Below, piece after piece: positions 42,293 to 50,538 of a stretch of 64,000 bases of DNA (positions are counted from its first letter, which is position 1; each line of letters begins with the position of its first letter). This DNA is from Nocardioides thalensis (GTDB taxonomy: Bacteria > Actinomycetota > Actinomycetes > Propionibacteriales > Nocardioidaceae), in assembly GCF_013410655.1 (NCBI RefSeq), contig NZ_JACCFP010000001.1, positions 3,867,501 to 3,931,500 of the forward strand, in the 5' to 3' direction. Under the pieces are notes generated by a model. It was not told where the DNA came from, did not search any database, and saw nothing but the letters and a program-made list of their open reading frames with translations. Both the position numbers and the translations under genes were made by a program.

Positions 42293-42751
42293 ATGCGAGT
42301 TTCCGCCAAGTCCGACTACGCACTGCGGGCGTTGATCGAGATGGCGGGACGCGCGGACGGCAAGGCCGTCAGCGCCGAGGAGCTCGGCCGCTTGCAGGAG
42401 ATCCCGCACGGGTTCCTCCAGGCGATCCTCGCCGACCTGCGCCGCGCGGGGATCGTGATGTCGCAGCGCGGCCAGTCCGGCGGCTGGCGGATGGGCCGGG
42501 CGGCCACGGACGTCTCGGTTGCCGACGTCATCCGCGCGGTCGACGGTCCGCTGGTCTCGGTCTACGGCCTGCGCCCCGAGGCCGTCAGCTACAACGACTC
42601 CGCCGAGGTGCTCCAGCACGTCTGGATCGCGGCCCGCCGCTCGCTGCGCGAGGTCTTCGAGCAGGTGACGATCCAGGGCCTCGCCGACGGCGAGCTGCCT
42701 GAGACGGTCACCGCCCGCACCGCCGACGAGGACGCCTGGCAGCCTCACTGA
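42293..42751 (+). CDS. Rrf2 family transcriptional regulator without Fe-S cysteines
   Basis: A 152-residue Rrf2-type winged-helix regulator. It starts MRVSAKSDYALRALIEMAGR, with LQEIPHGFLQAILADLRRAG and SQRGQSGGWRMGRAATDVSV forming the helix and wing. The three Cys that bind an iron-sulfur cluster in IscR and NsrR are absent; the protein has no Cys at all, so it should sense something other than Fe-S status, as CymR does. It is divergent from the FadE5-like gene with 190 bp between. Confidence 0.88.
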   Translation: MRVSAKSDYALRALIEMAGRADGKAVSAEELGRLQEIPHGFLQAILADLRRAGIVMSQRGQSGGWRMGRAATDVSVADVIRAVDGPLVSVYGLRPEAVSYNDSAEVLQHVWIAARRSLREVFEQVTIQGLADGELPETVTARTADEDAWQPH

Positions 42752-42906
42752 GGGCTGTCTTTCTGCGCATCTCCGCAGCATCTCCGCCGAATCCTCAGGT
42801 GGGCCGCGCGCCTGCCGATCGGCGCGGCATCTCGGCCGCGCGTCCCCAGTGACGCACCCGGCGCACGGATGCAGCCGGAAGGCCGTCACCAGGGAAGGTG
42901 CCCACC

Positions 42907-45519
42907 GTGGCTGTCCGCCGGCTCGCCGTACCGTCGTTGCTCGGGATCCTGCTCGTCCTCGGAGCGCTGGTCGCGCTCCCGGAGACCCGTTCGTACCCGC
43001 CGCGGTGCGTCGGAGCGGGCGACCTCCGCCTGCTGCTGCCGGGCGCCTGCGCACACGAGGACGAGGCGCCGCCGGGCGTGGACCCCACGGAGCCGGTCTC
43101 CACCAGGGAGCTGCGGGCCCGCGAAGGCGCCGGGGAGCGCGCGTACGAGGCGGCCGAGGAGCTCGGCGTCGCCGCCCCGACGTCGGTCGCCGCCACCAGC
43201 CCCGACGTCACCTGCGAGGGCGACGGCACGGGCGGCTACCGGGTGCAGGCGATGTACGTCGTCGAGGCGGGCCGGACGAACAGGTACGCCGCGCTCGAGT
43301 CGAGCATCCAGCTCTGGGCCGCGGGGGTCGACGACGTCGTGAACCGGTCCGCCGCGCTCACCGGCGGCGTGCGCAACGTGCGCTACGTGACCGAGGCGGG
43401 GGGCGGCGGCTGCGTCGCCAAGGTGCTCAACGTGACCGTCCCCGCCGGCGCAGCCTCGTCGTTCAACGCGACCATCTCCGCCGTGCAGGCGCTCGGCTAC
43501 ACCGACCCCACGAAGAAGTACCTCATGTGGACCGACGCCTCCGTCCTGTGCGGGATCGCGTCGATGTATCCGAACGACGCCGAGAGCCAGGGCAACCCCA
43601 ACAACGGCTCCTACCCGCAGTACGCGCGGATCGACTCGGGCTGCTGGGGGTTCGGCGACGGGGCCCGCGCCCACTCGGTCGAGGCGCACGAGCTGCTGCA
43701 CACGATCGGCGGCGTGCAGAACACCTCGCCCCACTCCACGCGCAGGGGTCACTGCTGGGACGAGTCCGACACCATGTGCTACTCCGACGGCGGCGGCTTC
43801 GCGATGCGTCAGGTCTGCGCGGCCGAGATGGAGTACTTCTTCGACTGCGGCAACGACGACTACTTCTCGACGTACCCCGATCCGGGCAGCTATCTCGACG
43901 GCCACTGGAACGCAGCAGACTCGCGGTTCCTCATCGGCGGTGGCGACGGCGCCGGGGGCGGTGACGCGGGCACGCCGACCGTGCTCGGCGCGACGATCGC
44001 GGTGAACAACCCCGCGGTCCCCGGCCTCTCCACCCAGGCCTCCGTGACGCCGGCGCTGCCGGCCGGCCGCACGCTGACGTCGGTGGCGTGGACCTCCGCG
44101 CGCGCCGACTGCGTCTTCAGCGCGCCGACCGAGGTGCAGACCGACGTCACGTGCGGTGCGACCGCGGCCGCCCCGACCACGGTGACGGCGACCCTCGTCG
44201 ACTCCAGCGGCGCGACCAAGGTGATCAGGAGCCCGCTGACGTTCGCCACCGGCACCGCCCGACCGGTCGCGGTCCGCCTCGGCGCCGCCGGCCAGGTGCC
44301 CGCGGACGGTGGCGGCGTGCGCGTGTGCACCAGCGCGGCGTTCCCGCTGGTGGCGACCGTCGTCGACACGGCGAGCGGCCAGCCGGTCAAGGGCCTGACG
44401 GCCGCGTTCACGAAGCAGACCGCGACGATGACGGCTCCCGCGGCGGCCGGTTCGGCGACGTCGTCGGTGGACGGCGCCGCGACGAGCAGCCAGACGATCG
44501 CGCTCGCGGCGACGTACCGCGGTCGCACCGCGCTCGGGACGGTGTACGCCGCGAGCAACGTCGCGTCGCTGGTGGCCACCCCGGCCCGCTGCACCACGTC
44601 GCTCACCGCGACCGCCGACAGGTCCGCCATCTACTACGCCGACCCGGTGACGGTCTCGGGAGCGCTCACCGCGGCATCGGGAGGTACGCCGGTCGCCGCG
44701 GCCGGCGTCTCGCTGGCGGTCAAGCTGACCACTGCCGACGGCAGGGTGCTCGCGCTCGGCACGACCAAGACGAGGGCGGACGGCAGCTACTCCGTCGTGG
44801 TCAAGCCCACCACGTCCGGCACGATCACCGTGGCGCTCGCCGGGACCACCGGCTACGAGGCCGCATCTGCCACCGCCGGCGCGGTGACCGTCTCCCTCCC
44901 CGACACGCAGATCACCGGGGCGGTGGCGCCGTCCGACGTGGGCTACGGCAGCGCCGTACAGGTGACTGGCACGCTGGAACGCGTCGTCGAGGGGGTCGCC
45001 ACCCCGCTCGGCGGCAAGTCGGTCGGCGTCTTCGTCACCCCGACCGGCGGCAGCCCGGTGAAGATCGGCCAGGCGACGACGACGGCGAGCGGCACGTTCT
45101 CTGTCGCGCCGGCGCTCCGGGTCTCGGGCACACTGTCGGTGTCGTTCGCCGGCCTCAGCGGCCAGCCCGCCGCGAGCGCCGCGGTCACGACGGTCGTCGC
45201 GGGGACGTGGGCGACGGAGGTGACGGCCGCGGCGTCGACGACATCGGTGCCGGCCGGCACCGCGGTCACGTTCACCGGCGCCGTCACCAGGGCGTACGGC
45301 GGCCCGGCGCAGCCCGCCGTGGGCGTGAAGGTGTCCGTCTACTTCCAGGCGTCCGGGGCGCCGAGCCCGACCCTGGTCACGAGCACCACCACCAGGACCG
45401 GTGGCGCGTTCACCGCCAAGGTCTATCCGCGGTCGACGGGCACCTGGACGCTGAGGGTGCTGCCGGTGGCGGGGTACGCCGGCTCCGCGGCCTCTCCGGT
45501 GACGATCAGCGTGGGGTGA
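42907..45519 (+). CDS. Secreted metalloprotease-like protein with Ig-like repeats
   Basis: A large secreted protein, ~870 residues. The N-terminal signal is RRLAVPSLLGILLVLGALVA. The catalytic-like domain (~50-340) contains SVEAHELLHTIGGVQ, an HExxH metal motif with the Gly of the metzincin pattern but Gln where the third His is expected, followed by SPHSTRRGHCWDESDTMCYS. Two or more His there could complete the site. Residues ~350-870 form several Ig-like domains rich in Thr, Val and Ala, with repeats such as VTVSGALTAASGGTP and VQVTGTLERVVEG. GTG at 42907 is preferred because GGAAGG lies 8 nt upstream; GTG at 42898 is closer. Likely an extracellular enzyme or adhesin. Confidence 0.75.
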   Translation: MAVRRLAVPSLLGILLVLGALVALPETRSYPPRCVGAGDLRLLLPGACAHEDEAPPGVDPTEPVSTRELRAREGAGERAYEAAEELGVAAPTSVAATSPDVTCEGDGTGGYRVQAMYVVEAGRTNRYAALESSIQLWAAGVDDVVNRSAALTGGVRNVRYVTEAGGGGCVAKVLNVTVPAGAASSFNATISAVQALGYTDPTKKYLMWTDASVLCGIASMYPNDAESQGNPNNGSYPQYARIDSGCWGFGDGARAHSVEAHELLHTIGGVQNTSPHSTRRGHCWDESDTMCYSDGGGFAMRQVCAAEMEYFFDCGNDDYFSTYPDPGSYLDGHWNAADSRFLIGGGDGAGGGDAGTPTVLGATIAVNNPAVPGLSTQASVTPALPAGRTLTSVAWTSARADCVFSAPTEVQTDVTCGATAAAPTTVTATLVDSSGATKVIRSPLTFATGTARPVAVRLGAAGQVPADGGGVRVCTSAAFPLVATVVDTASGQPVKGLTAAFTKQTATMTAPAAAGSATSSVDGAATSSQTIALAATYRGRTALGTVYAASNVASLVATPARCTTSLTATADRSAIYYADPVTVSGALTAASGGTPVAAAGVSLAVKLTTADGRVLALGTTKTRADGSYSVVVKPTTSGTITVALAGTTGYEAASATAGAVTVSLPDTQITGAVAPSDVGYGSAVQVTGTLERVVEGVATPLGGKSVGVFVTPTGGSPVKIGQATTTASGTFSVAPALRVSGTLSVSFAGLSGQPAASAAVTTVVAGTWATEVTAAASTTSVPAGTAVTFTGAVTRAYGGPAQPAVGVKVSVYFQASGAPSPTLVTSTTTRTGGAFTAKVYPRSTGTWTLRVLPVAGYAGSAASPVTISVG

Positions 45520-45525
45520 GGCGGC

Positions 45526-46212
45526 TCAGGCGACCTTCGACAGCTTCTTCTTGAGCTTGCGGCGCTTCCTGTCGGTCTCCTCGAGGCGGTGCTCGAGCGA
45601 CTCGTTGCGCCGGGTCAGCCGCTCGATCTCGCGGCGCGCCTCGTCGAGGGACGACAGGGGGCGCGCGCCGACCGGCCGGGGCACGTCGTCGAGCTGCAGC
45701 GACGCCGTACCGAAGCCGACCGTCCTGCCGAACGCCTTCCAGGCCGCGCAGCCGTCGGCCTCGTCGAGCTCGACGACGTGCAGCCGCTCCGGCTTGCGGA
45801 CGGCGGCGCCCCAGCGCTTCGTGACCGCGGCGAGGTCGGCGTCGGGCTCCTGGGGGCAGGTCGTCACGACGACGTGGATCTCGAAGCCGGCGAGGCCGTC
45901 GAGGAGGAGGTCGATCTGCTCGGGCTCGGCCCGGGCGAGGAGCGGCTGGCTGAAGACGACGGCGGTCCTGCCCTTGTGGGCGCGGCGGCAGAGGTCGGCC
46001 CACTGGCCCTCGACCTCCTTGCGCTTGAAGCCCCAACCCTTGTGGTCGCGCAGGATCTCGACCGCCGCCCGGAAGGACTCGTCGGTGGTCTTCGGAAGCA
46101 CGGTGACGCCGAGCTCGACGAGGGCGTCGCGGTGCTGCACCAGTGCCGGCTCGATGATGTCGCCGATCCCCGCGAGGCCGACGTGCACGAATGCCTTGCG
46201 CTTCTTGGCCAT
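45526..46212 (-). CDS. Sulfotransferase-like protein with degenerate P-loop
   Basis: A 228-residue protein whose opening KAFVHVGLAGIGDIIEPALV and following RDALVELGVTVLPK match the start of actinobacterial sulfotransferase-like proteins (typically FVHIGLPKTGTT), but the PAPS-binding loop is replaced by GLAGIGD. The middle fits the same alpha/beta pattern (IHVVVTTCPQEPDADLAAV, and WKAFGRTVGFG). The C-terminal ~45 residues form a basic coiled coil (ARREIERLTRRNESLEHRL then KRRKLKKKLSK). ATG at 46212 is the natural start. Probably catalytically inactive as a sulfotransferase. It is divergent from the SnoaL-like gene. Confidence 0.65.
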   Translation of the reverse strand: MAKKRKAFVHVGLAGIGDIIEPALVQHRDALVELGVTVLPKTTDESFRAAVEILRDHKGWGFKRKEVEGQWADLCRRAHKGRTAVVFSQPLLARAEPEQIDLLLDGLAGFEIHVVVTTCPQEPDADLAAVTKRWGAAVRKPERLHVVELDEADGCAAWKAFGRTVGFGTASLQLDDVPRPVGARPLSSLDEARREIERLTRRNESLEHRLEETDRKRRKLKKKLSKVA

Positions 46213-46304
46213 GGCCGCATGGTGCCTCGCGCATCCGTCCGAGCGGTGAACTCCCCGGAACGTCCACCCCACCGGAGGACGACGGTGCAGTCACGTCCGC
46301 CTAC

Positions 46305-46318
46305 TAGAACGTGTTCCA
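46305..46318 (+). promoter_or_regulatory. KstR-like operator upstream of SnoaL-like gene
   Basis: TAGAACGTGTTCCA fits TNNAACNNGTTNNA. It lies 23 bp upstream of the chosen ATG and about 92 bp from the divergent sulfotransferase-like gene. A site this close to the start suggests it covers the promoter or the transcription start. Confidence 0.7.
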
Positions 46319-46340
46319 GTTCCGCCGTACGATGCCGACC

Positions 46341-46796
46341 ATGATCACCTCGGACGCCATCGTCTGGAACGCTCCCAACGACCCCCACCCGGCGCGCGCC
46401 GCGTCGCAGCGGTCCTACTCCGCGGTCGCCAAGGGCGACCTGGCCGAGTGGCTGACCGTGTACGCCGAGGACTGCGTGCTCGAGGACCCCGTCGGTCGCT
46501 CGATGTTCGACCCGGAGGGGCTCGGGCACCACGGGCACGCCGGCATCTCGGGGTTCTGGGAGAAGGCGATCGCGCCGATCGCGAAGTTCGAGTTCGAGAT
46601 CAACGACTCGTTCGCCAACCCGGAGAGCAACACCTGCGCCAACATCGGGCGGATCAAGACGTCGTTCCCGGACGGCTCCTTCACGACCACCGAGCTGATC
46701 ATGGTCTACGTCGTCGACGACGACGGGCGGGTGAAGTCGATGAAGGCGTTCTGGGAGCCGGAGCGGACGATGGCGAGCTTCACGAAGGCCGACTGA
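46341..46796 (+). CDS. NTF2/SnoaL-like (ketosteroid-isomerase-fold) protein
   Basis: A 151-residue NTF2-like fold protein. Motifs are RSYSAVAKGDLAEWLTVYAE and DCVLEDPVGRSMFDPEGLGH, then GISGFWEKAIAPI and FTTTELIMVYVVDDDGRVKS. It is of the size and pattern of steroid isomerase- and dehydratase-like proteins. The start is chosen as ATG 46341 (MITSDAIVWNAP); ATG at 46332 is also in frame and neither has a strong ribosome site. The KstR-like box just upstream supports a place in steroid or terpenoid-type degradation. Catalytic residues cannot be assigned by eye. Confidence 0.82.
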   Translation: MITSDAIVWNAPNDPHPARAASQRSYSAVAKGDLAEWLTVYAEDCVLEDPVGRSMFDPEGLGHHGHAGISGFWEKAIAPIAKFEFEINDSFANPESNTCANIGRIKTSFPDGSFTTTELIMVYVVDDDGRVKSMKAFWEPERTMASFTKAD

Positions 46797-46808
46797 CGCG
46801 CAAGCGTC

Positions 46809-47432
46809 TCAGCACTCCTCGAGCCAGGTGACGAGCGGCCGCAGCCGGCGCCAGTCGTCGCGCACCCTGTCGAGCAGCTCGGCGGAGTGCACGAACGGCT
46901 CGAAGCCGTAGCGCTTCATGCCGAGCACCGTCTTCATCCGCAGCAGCTCGATGCGCGGGTGGTCCTTGTCGTAGCCCCGGGGCGCCGACTTGAGCCGCTC
47001 GCCGGCGATCTCGAACCCGCCCCGCTCGAGGTCGCCGAGGATCCGCTTCAGCCGTGCGCCCGCCTTCTGGTCGGCCATCGCCTCGCGGATCGCCGCCAGC
47101 CGCGCGCCGGACGCCTCGTAGATGCCGGCGCCGACCCGCACACCGGGCGCCGAGACCTCGACGTACCAGCCGGTCGCGGGCGCGACGCCGACGAACGCGC
47201 CCTGGTGGGTCTTGTAGGGCGTCTTGTCCTTGGCGAACCGGACGTCGCGGTAGGGACGGAACACCTTGGCCTCGCCGAACTCCTGAGCCAGCGCGTCGGT
47301 CAGCGCCACCATCGGCGCGCGCACGGCCTCGTCGTACACCGCCTTGTGCGCGTCCCAGAACGACTTGGTGTTGTCGACCTCGAGGTCGTCGTAGAAGTCG
47401 AGCGCGGCGACGGGGAAACCGGTGAACTCCAC
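46809..47432 (-). CDS. DUF2461 family protein
   Basis: A 207-residue member of the DUF2461 family. Typical motifs are EVDNTKSFWDAHKAVYDE, FRPYRDVRFAKDKTPYKTHQ and GWYVEVSAPGVRVGAGIYEA, ending with a helical region (RIELLRMKTVLGMKRYG). No catalytic function is established for the family; a metal-independent soluble role is likely. The gene is convergent with the SnoaL-like gene, 12 bp from its stop. Confidence 0.9.
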   Translation of the reverse strand: MEFTGFPVAALDFYDDLEVDNTKSFWDAHKAVYDEAVRAPMVALTDALAQEFGEAKVFRPYRDVRFAKDKTPYKTHQGAFVGVAPATGWYVEVSAPGVRVGAGIYEASGARLAAIREAMADQKAGARLKRILGDLERGGFEIAGERLKSAPRGYDKDHPRIELLRMKTVLGMKRYGFEPFVHSAELLDRVRDDWRRLRPLVTWLEEC

Positions 47433-47483
47433 AGAGGGAGGGTACGGCGGGTGTCCGCGTGCGCTCGTGGGTACTGCCCCGCC

Positions 47484-47705
47484 ATGACATCGAGCGAACC
47501 CGAGAGGGAGAAGATCCAGCAGCAGAAGGAGTACGGCGACTCCGCGACCGCCGTGACGCCCGACAGCCAGCAGCGCGCCCAGGGCGAACCCGTCAACAAC
47601 GACGAGGACGACGACGGGCTGGGCGGCGACGAGCCCAACGCGCAGGGACCGGACGAGGACACCCGCGGCGACGGGCCGGACGCGGAGTCGGGCTTCTACG
47701 GCTGA
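47484..47705 (+). CDS. Small acidic disordered protein
   Basis: A 73-residue protein, strongly acidic and low in hydrophobic residues (NNDEDDDGLGGDEPNAQGPD). The start ATG at 47484 is in frame with a longer upstream reading frame that is probably noncoding. No ribosome site stronger than a weak G-rich stretch is seen. The composition suggests full disorder, like stress-related or solute-responsive small proteins. It overlaps the end of the TetR gene on the other strand by 10 bp. Function unknown. Confidence 0.6.
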   Translation: MTSSEPEREKIQQQKEYGDSATAVTPDSQQRAQGEPVNNDEDDDGLGGDEPNAQGPDEDTRGDGPDAESGFYG

Positions 47706-48307
47706 GCCGGCCGAGCCGGCCGAGCCGGCCGATCAAGTCCCAGGCCGGCGACCGCCGACTTCGCGTGGCGTCGCATCGCGGCGTCGACCGCACGGCGGTC
47801 GCCGGTCAGCAGCAGGTCGTGCAGCAGGCCCCGCGCGACCGCGAGGTCGAGGCGCGCCTGGAGGCGCGCCTCGCGCCGCGGCGCGCCGCGAGCGACCCAC
47901 ATCTCGGCCAGCGCGTCCACCCAGGTCGTGACGAGCCGCTCACGAAGATCCTCCGCGTGCGGGAGCCCGAGCATCGCGTGGCTGGAGAGCTCGAAGAAGA
48001 GCGGCCCGTAGACGGTGGCGTCGTCCGCGGCCAACCGCCAGAACCGCATGCCCGTCGTGACCGGGTCCCCGGCGTGACCAGCGTCCGCCATCGCGGCCAG
48101 CGCCGTACGGAGCCGCTCCTCGACGGTCTCGACGACCGCCGCCAGCAGGCCTTCCCGCGAGCCGAAGTGGTAGATCAGCATCCGGTGGCTGGTGCCGATC
48201 GCCTGTGCCAGCGCGCGCAGGCTGGTGTCGACGACGCCGTTGCGGGCGAAGTGGTCGATCGCCTGCGCCAGCAGGGCGTCGCGGCCGGTCGCCGCTCGCT
48301 CGGTCAC
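47696..48307 (-). CDS. TetR family transcriptional regulator
   Basis: A 203-residue TetR-type repressor. The DNA-binding part is GRDALLAQAIDHFARNGVVD, TSLRALAQAIGTSHRMLIYH and FGSREGLLAAVVETVEER. The C-terminal domain is the usual ligand-binding helical bundle. The start GTG at 48307 overlaps the stop of the upstream SRPBCC frame (GTGA), which fits translational coupling and is preferred over a start at 48343. The extreme C-terminus is an RPARPARPA repeat made by three 9-bp direct repeats. Ligand unknown. Confidence 0.85.
   Translation of the reverse strand: MTERAATGRDALLAQAIDHFARNGVVDTSLRALAQAIGTSHRMLIYHFGSREGLLAAVVETVEERLRTALAAMADAGHAGDPVTTGMRFWRLAADDATVYGPLFFELSSHAMLGLPHAEDLRERLVTTWVDALAEMWVARGAPRREARLQARLDLAVARGLLHDLLLTGDRRAVDAAMRRHAKSAVAGLGLDRPARPARPAQP
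47704..47730. repeat. Three tandem 9-bp repeats GAGCCGGCC
   Basis: Three perfect copies of GAGCCGGCC lie at the junction of the convergent small acidic gene and the tetR-like gene. They contain the stop codon of the former and encode the Arg-Pro-Ala tail of the latter. The unit number could vary between strains by slippage. Confidence 0.75.
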
Positions 48308-48728
48308 CGGCTCGCGGCCGCCGCTGCGGTGAGGTCGCGGCACTCCATGTCGACGTAGCTCCGGATCCGGCCGCCGAGGAGCACGCCGAGCAGGCCCGCG
48401 AGGAGGCCGGACTGCTCGACACCCAGGGCGAGGCGGGCCCGCCTCCGTCCGCGGCGCTGACCGCGTGTCGACCGATCGTCCGCACGCCCGGCTGGCGGTT
48501 CTCCCACACGAACGACTCGCCCTCGACCAGCGCGGTGACGACCCACTCGCCGGCGGCCAGGCCCCGCTGCTTGACCCGCGCCCGGCTCCCGACCCGCAGC
48601 GGGCCGTCGTCGGTGCGCCGTACCTCTTCGTAGACCTCGATCCACTCGGGCCACCGCTCGACGTCGCTGAGCACCGCCCACAGCGCGTCCGGCGCTGCCG
48701 CGGTCGTGCCCTCCACCTCGTACTTCAT
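48304..48728 (-). pseudogene. SRPBCC family protein with a 1-nt frameshift
   Basis: The gene starts at ATG 48728 (GAGGAAC upstream) with a clear SRPBCC/polyketide-cyclase beginning: MKYEVEGTTAAAPDALWAVL, then SDVERWPEWIEVYEEVRRTD and FVWENRQPGVRTIGRH. Around 48435-48446 the frame is lost; the correct continuation (LALGVEQSGLLAGLLGVLLG, ending at a TGA at 48304-48306) is in another frame. Joining both frames gives an intact ~141-residue protein. The stop in the second frame overlaps the tetR start, so the two would form an operon if intact. Either a real frameshift or an assembly error in the GGCGGGCCCG run. Confidence 0.78.
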
Positions 48729-48980
48729 CGCAGTTCCTCTCGTCGGTGTACCAGACGGTTCATGCGACAGGTGCCTGACGCGAGCAGGATCCGAGCAGGC
48801 GAGTCCGAACAGGCGCCGGCGAAGCGTCTTGCCGCCAGCGAGGCCGGCACCGAGACTGCCTCGACTGCGGGCCGGCAGCGTGTCGTCGGCGGCGAAGCCG
48901 CATCGATCGTGAAGCCCGGGGCGGAGCTTGCGGAGTCCCCGGGCGCGCGGTCGATGACGACACGCTCGGCCGATCCAGTG

Positions 48981-49053
48981 AGCGGGCGACGAGACTCGAA
49001 CTCGCGACATCGACCTTGGGAAGGTCGCGCTCTACCAACTGAGCTACGCCCGC
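48981..49053 (-). tRNA. tRNA-Gly, anticodon CCC
   Basis: A 73-nt cloverleaf. The acceptor stem is GCGGGCG/CGCCCGC with discriminator T, the D-arm GCTCAGTTGGTAGAGC, the anticodon stem CGACC/GGTCG with loop TTCCCAA (anticodon CCC, codon GGG), and the T-arm GCGAG-TTCGAGT-CTCGT. CCA is not encoded. No integrated element or attachment-site duplication is seen beside it. Confidence 0.95.
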
Positions 49054-49082
49054 AGGCCCCGCTGGGCGAGGCGTGGAGGATG

Positions 49083-49853
49083 CTACCCGATGGGGCTGAG
49101 GGTGGGCCGCTTCGGCTCCACCCCGTCGCCCGACGACCGGCCGGTGACCCGGCGGTGGACCCACGGCACCAGGTGGGTGCGGGCCCAGCTGAGGTCGGCG
49201 TGGCGCTGCTCCCGCCGGGTGAGCACCGGCGTGGCGGCCGGCTCGAGCTCCTCCAGCGGGTGCTCGATGCCGAGCGCGTCGAGCACCGCGATCGCGATCG
49301 CCTGGTGGCCGACGGCGTTGAGGTGGAGGCGGTCGTCGTCCATGACCTCGGAGACCTTCCAGCCGCGCATCCGCCACATGTCGACGACGGTCGCACCGTG
49401 CCGGTCGGCGATCTCGCGCACCCACTCGTTGAAGATGGCGGTGCGGCCGCGGATCATCTTGATCACCGGGTTGAGCCCGGGGTCGGCGATCGTGAACATC
49501 ACGACCTTCGCGCCCGAGGCGGCGAGCCGGCCGACCGCCTCGTCGTACGACGCCGCGAGCGCATCGATGTCGACCTTCGGCCGCAGCACGTCGTTGCCGC
49601 CGCCGTGGATCGTCACCAGGTCCGGCCGCAGCGCGAGGGCGGGCTCGAGCTGCTCGGCGATGATCTCCGGCAGCTTGCGGCCGCGGATCGCGAGGTTGGC
49701 GTAGCCGAACGCCGGGTCACTGGCGGCCAGCACCTCGGCGAACCGGTCGGCCCAGCCGCGGCAGCCGTTGGGGCGCGACGGGTCGTGGTCACCGATGCCC
49801 TCGGTGAACGAGTCGCCGAGCGCGACGTACCTCTGGAAAGTCACGACAGACAT
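49083..49853 (-). CDS. SGNH/GDSL hydrolase, cytoplasmic
   Basis: A 256-residue SGNH hydrolase without a signal peptide. Block I is YVALGDSFTEGIGD (nucleophile Ser), block II Gly is in NLAIRGRKLPEI, block III is IHGGGNDVLRPKV (Asn), and block V is DDRLHLNAVGHQAI (His). ATG at 49853 is the natural start, although the frame extends much further upstream. It is divergent from dcd with 64 bp between. It is a third SGNH family member in this window, and differs from the two lipoproteins. Probable esterase; substrate unknown. Confidence 0.92.
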   Translation of the reverse strand: MSVVTFQRYVALGDSFTEGIGDHDPSRPNGCRGWADRFAEVLAASDPAFGYANLAIRGRKLPEIIAEQLEPALALRPDLVTIHGGGNDVLRPKVDIDALAASYDEAVGRLAASGAKVVMFTIADPGLNPVIKMIRGRTAIFNEWVREIADRHGATVVDMWRMRGWKVSEVMDDDRLHLNAVGHQAIAIAVLDALGIEHPLEELEPAATPVLTRREQRHADLSWARTHLVPWVHRRVTGRSSGDGVEPKRPTLSPIG

Positions 49854-49917
49854 TGTGCGCCGCAGCCCCACACCGGACGGACCCGCCCACCCGATCCCGA
49901 ATCGGTAGGGTGCGTGC

Positions 49918-50493
49918 GTGCTGCTGAGCGACCGCGACATCCTCACCGAGATCGACCACGGCCGGATCCAGATGGAGCCGTGGGACCCCGCGATGCTGCA
50001 GCCGTCCTCGATCGACGTGCGTCTCGACCGGTTCTTCCGGGTCTTCGAGAACCACAAGTACCCGCACATCGACCCGGCCGCCGACCAGTCCGACCTCACC
50101 CGGATGGTCGAGCCCGACGGCGACGAGCCGTTCATCCTGCACCCCGGCGAGTTCGTGCTCGGCTCGACGTACGAGGTCGTCTCGCTGCCCGACGACATCG
50201 CCGCGCGCGTCGAGGGCAAGTCGTCGCTCGGCCGGCTCGGGCTGCTGACGCACGCGACCGCCGGATTCGTGGACCCCGGGTTCTCCGGGCACGTGACGCT
50301 CGAGCTCGCCAACGTCGCGACGCTGCCGATCAAGCTCTACCCGGGCATGAAGATCGGCCAGTTCTGCTTCTTCCGCCTGACCTCGCCGAGCGAGCACCCG
50401 TACGGCGCGGAGAAGTACGGCTCGCGCTACCAGGGCCAGCGCGGCCCGACCCCGTCGCGCTCCTACCTGAACTTCCACCGCACCGAGATCTGA
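49918..50493 (+). CDS. dcd: dCTP deaminase
   Basis: A 191-residue dCTP deaminase of the dUTPase-like trimeric fold. Actinobacterial enzymes can convert dCTP directly to dUMP. It begins MLLSDRDILTEIDHGRIQME, with QPSSIDVRLDRFFRVF, the active-site region RVEGKSSLGRLGLLTHATAG and FVDPGFSGHVTLELAN, and ends with GSRYQGQRGPTPSRSYLN. Family length is complete. GTG start at 49918 has no strong ribosome site. Role: supply of dUMP for thymidylate synthesis. Confidence 0.96.
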   Translation: MLLSDRDILTEIDHGRIQMEPWDPAMLQPSSIDVRLDRFFRVFENHKYPHIDPAADQSDLTRMVEPDGDEPFILHPGEFVLGSTYEVVSLPDDIAARVEGKSSLGRLGLLTHATAGFVDPGFSGHVTLELANVATLPIKLYPGMKIGQFCFFRLTSPSEHPYGAEKYGSRYQGQRGPTPSRSYLNFHRTEI

Positions 50494-50519
50494 CGGCCGG
50501 GCGGGCGCGCCCTGCGAAG

Positions 50520-50538
50520 TTAGGTTAGCCTTACCGGC
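50520..50538 (+). promoter_or_regulatory. IdeR/DtxR iron box at the start of the siderophore-interacting protein gene
   Basis: TTAGGTTAGCCTTACCGGC matches the IdeR/DtxR consensus TTAGGTTAGSCTAACCTAA in the left 12 bases and in the ACC of the right half. The box ends immediately before the start ATG, so the mRNA is probably leaderless or nearly so and repression by iron-loaded IdeR should be direct. Confidence 0.85.

Noticed and set aside
48746..48759. TACCAGACGGTTCA upstream of the SRPBCC gene as a TetR operator
   Set aside because: The dyad is too imperfect (ACC-N4-GGT only) to list as a feature without other evidence.
48981..49053. tRNA-Gly as integration site of a genomic island
   Set aside because: No integrase, no duplicated tRNA 3' end and no composition change on either side.
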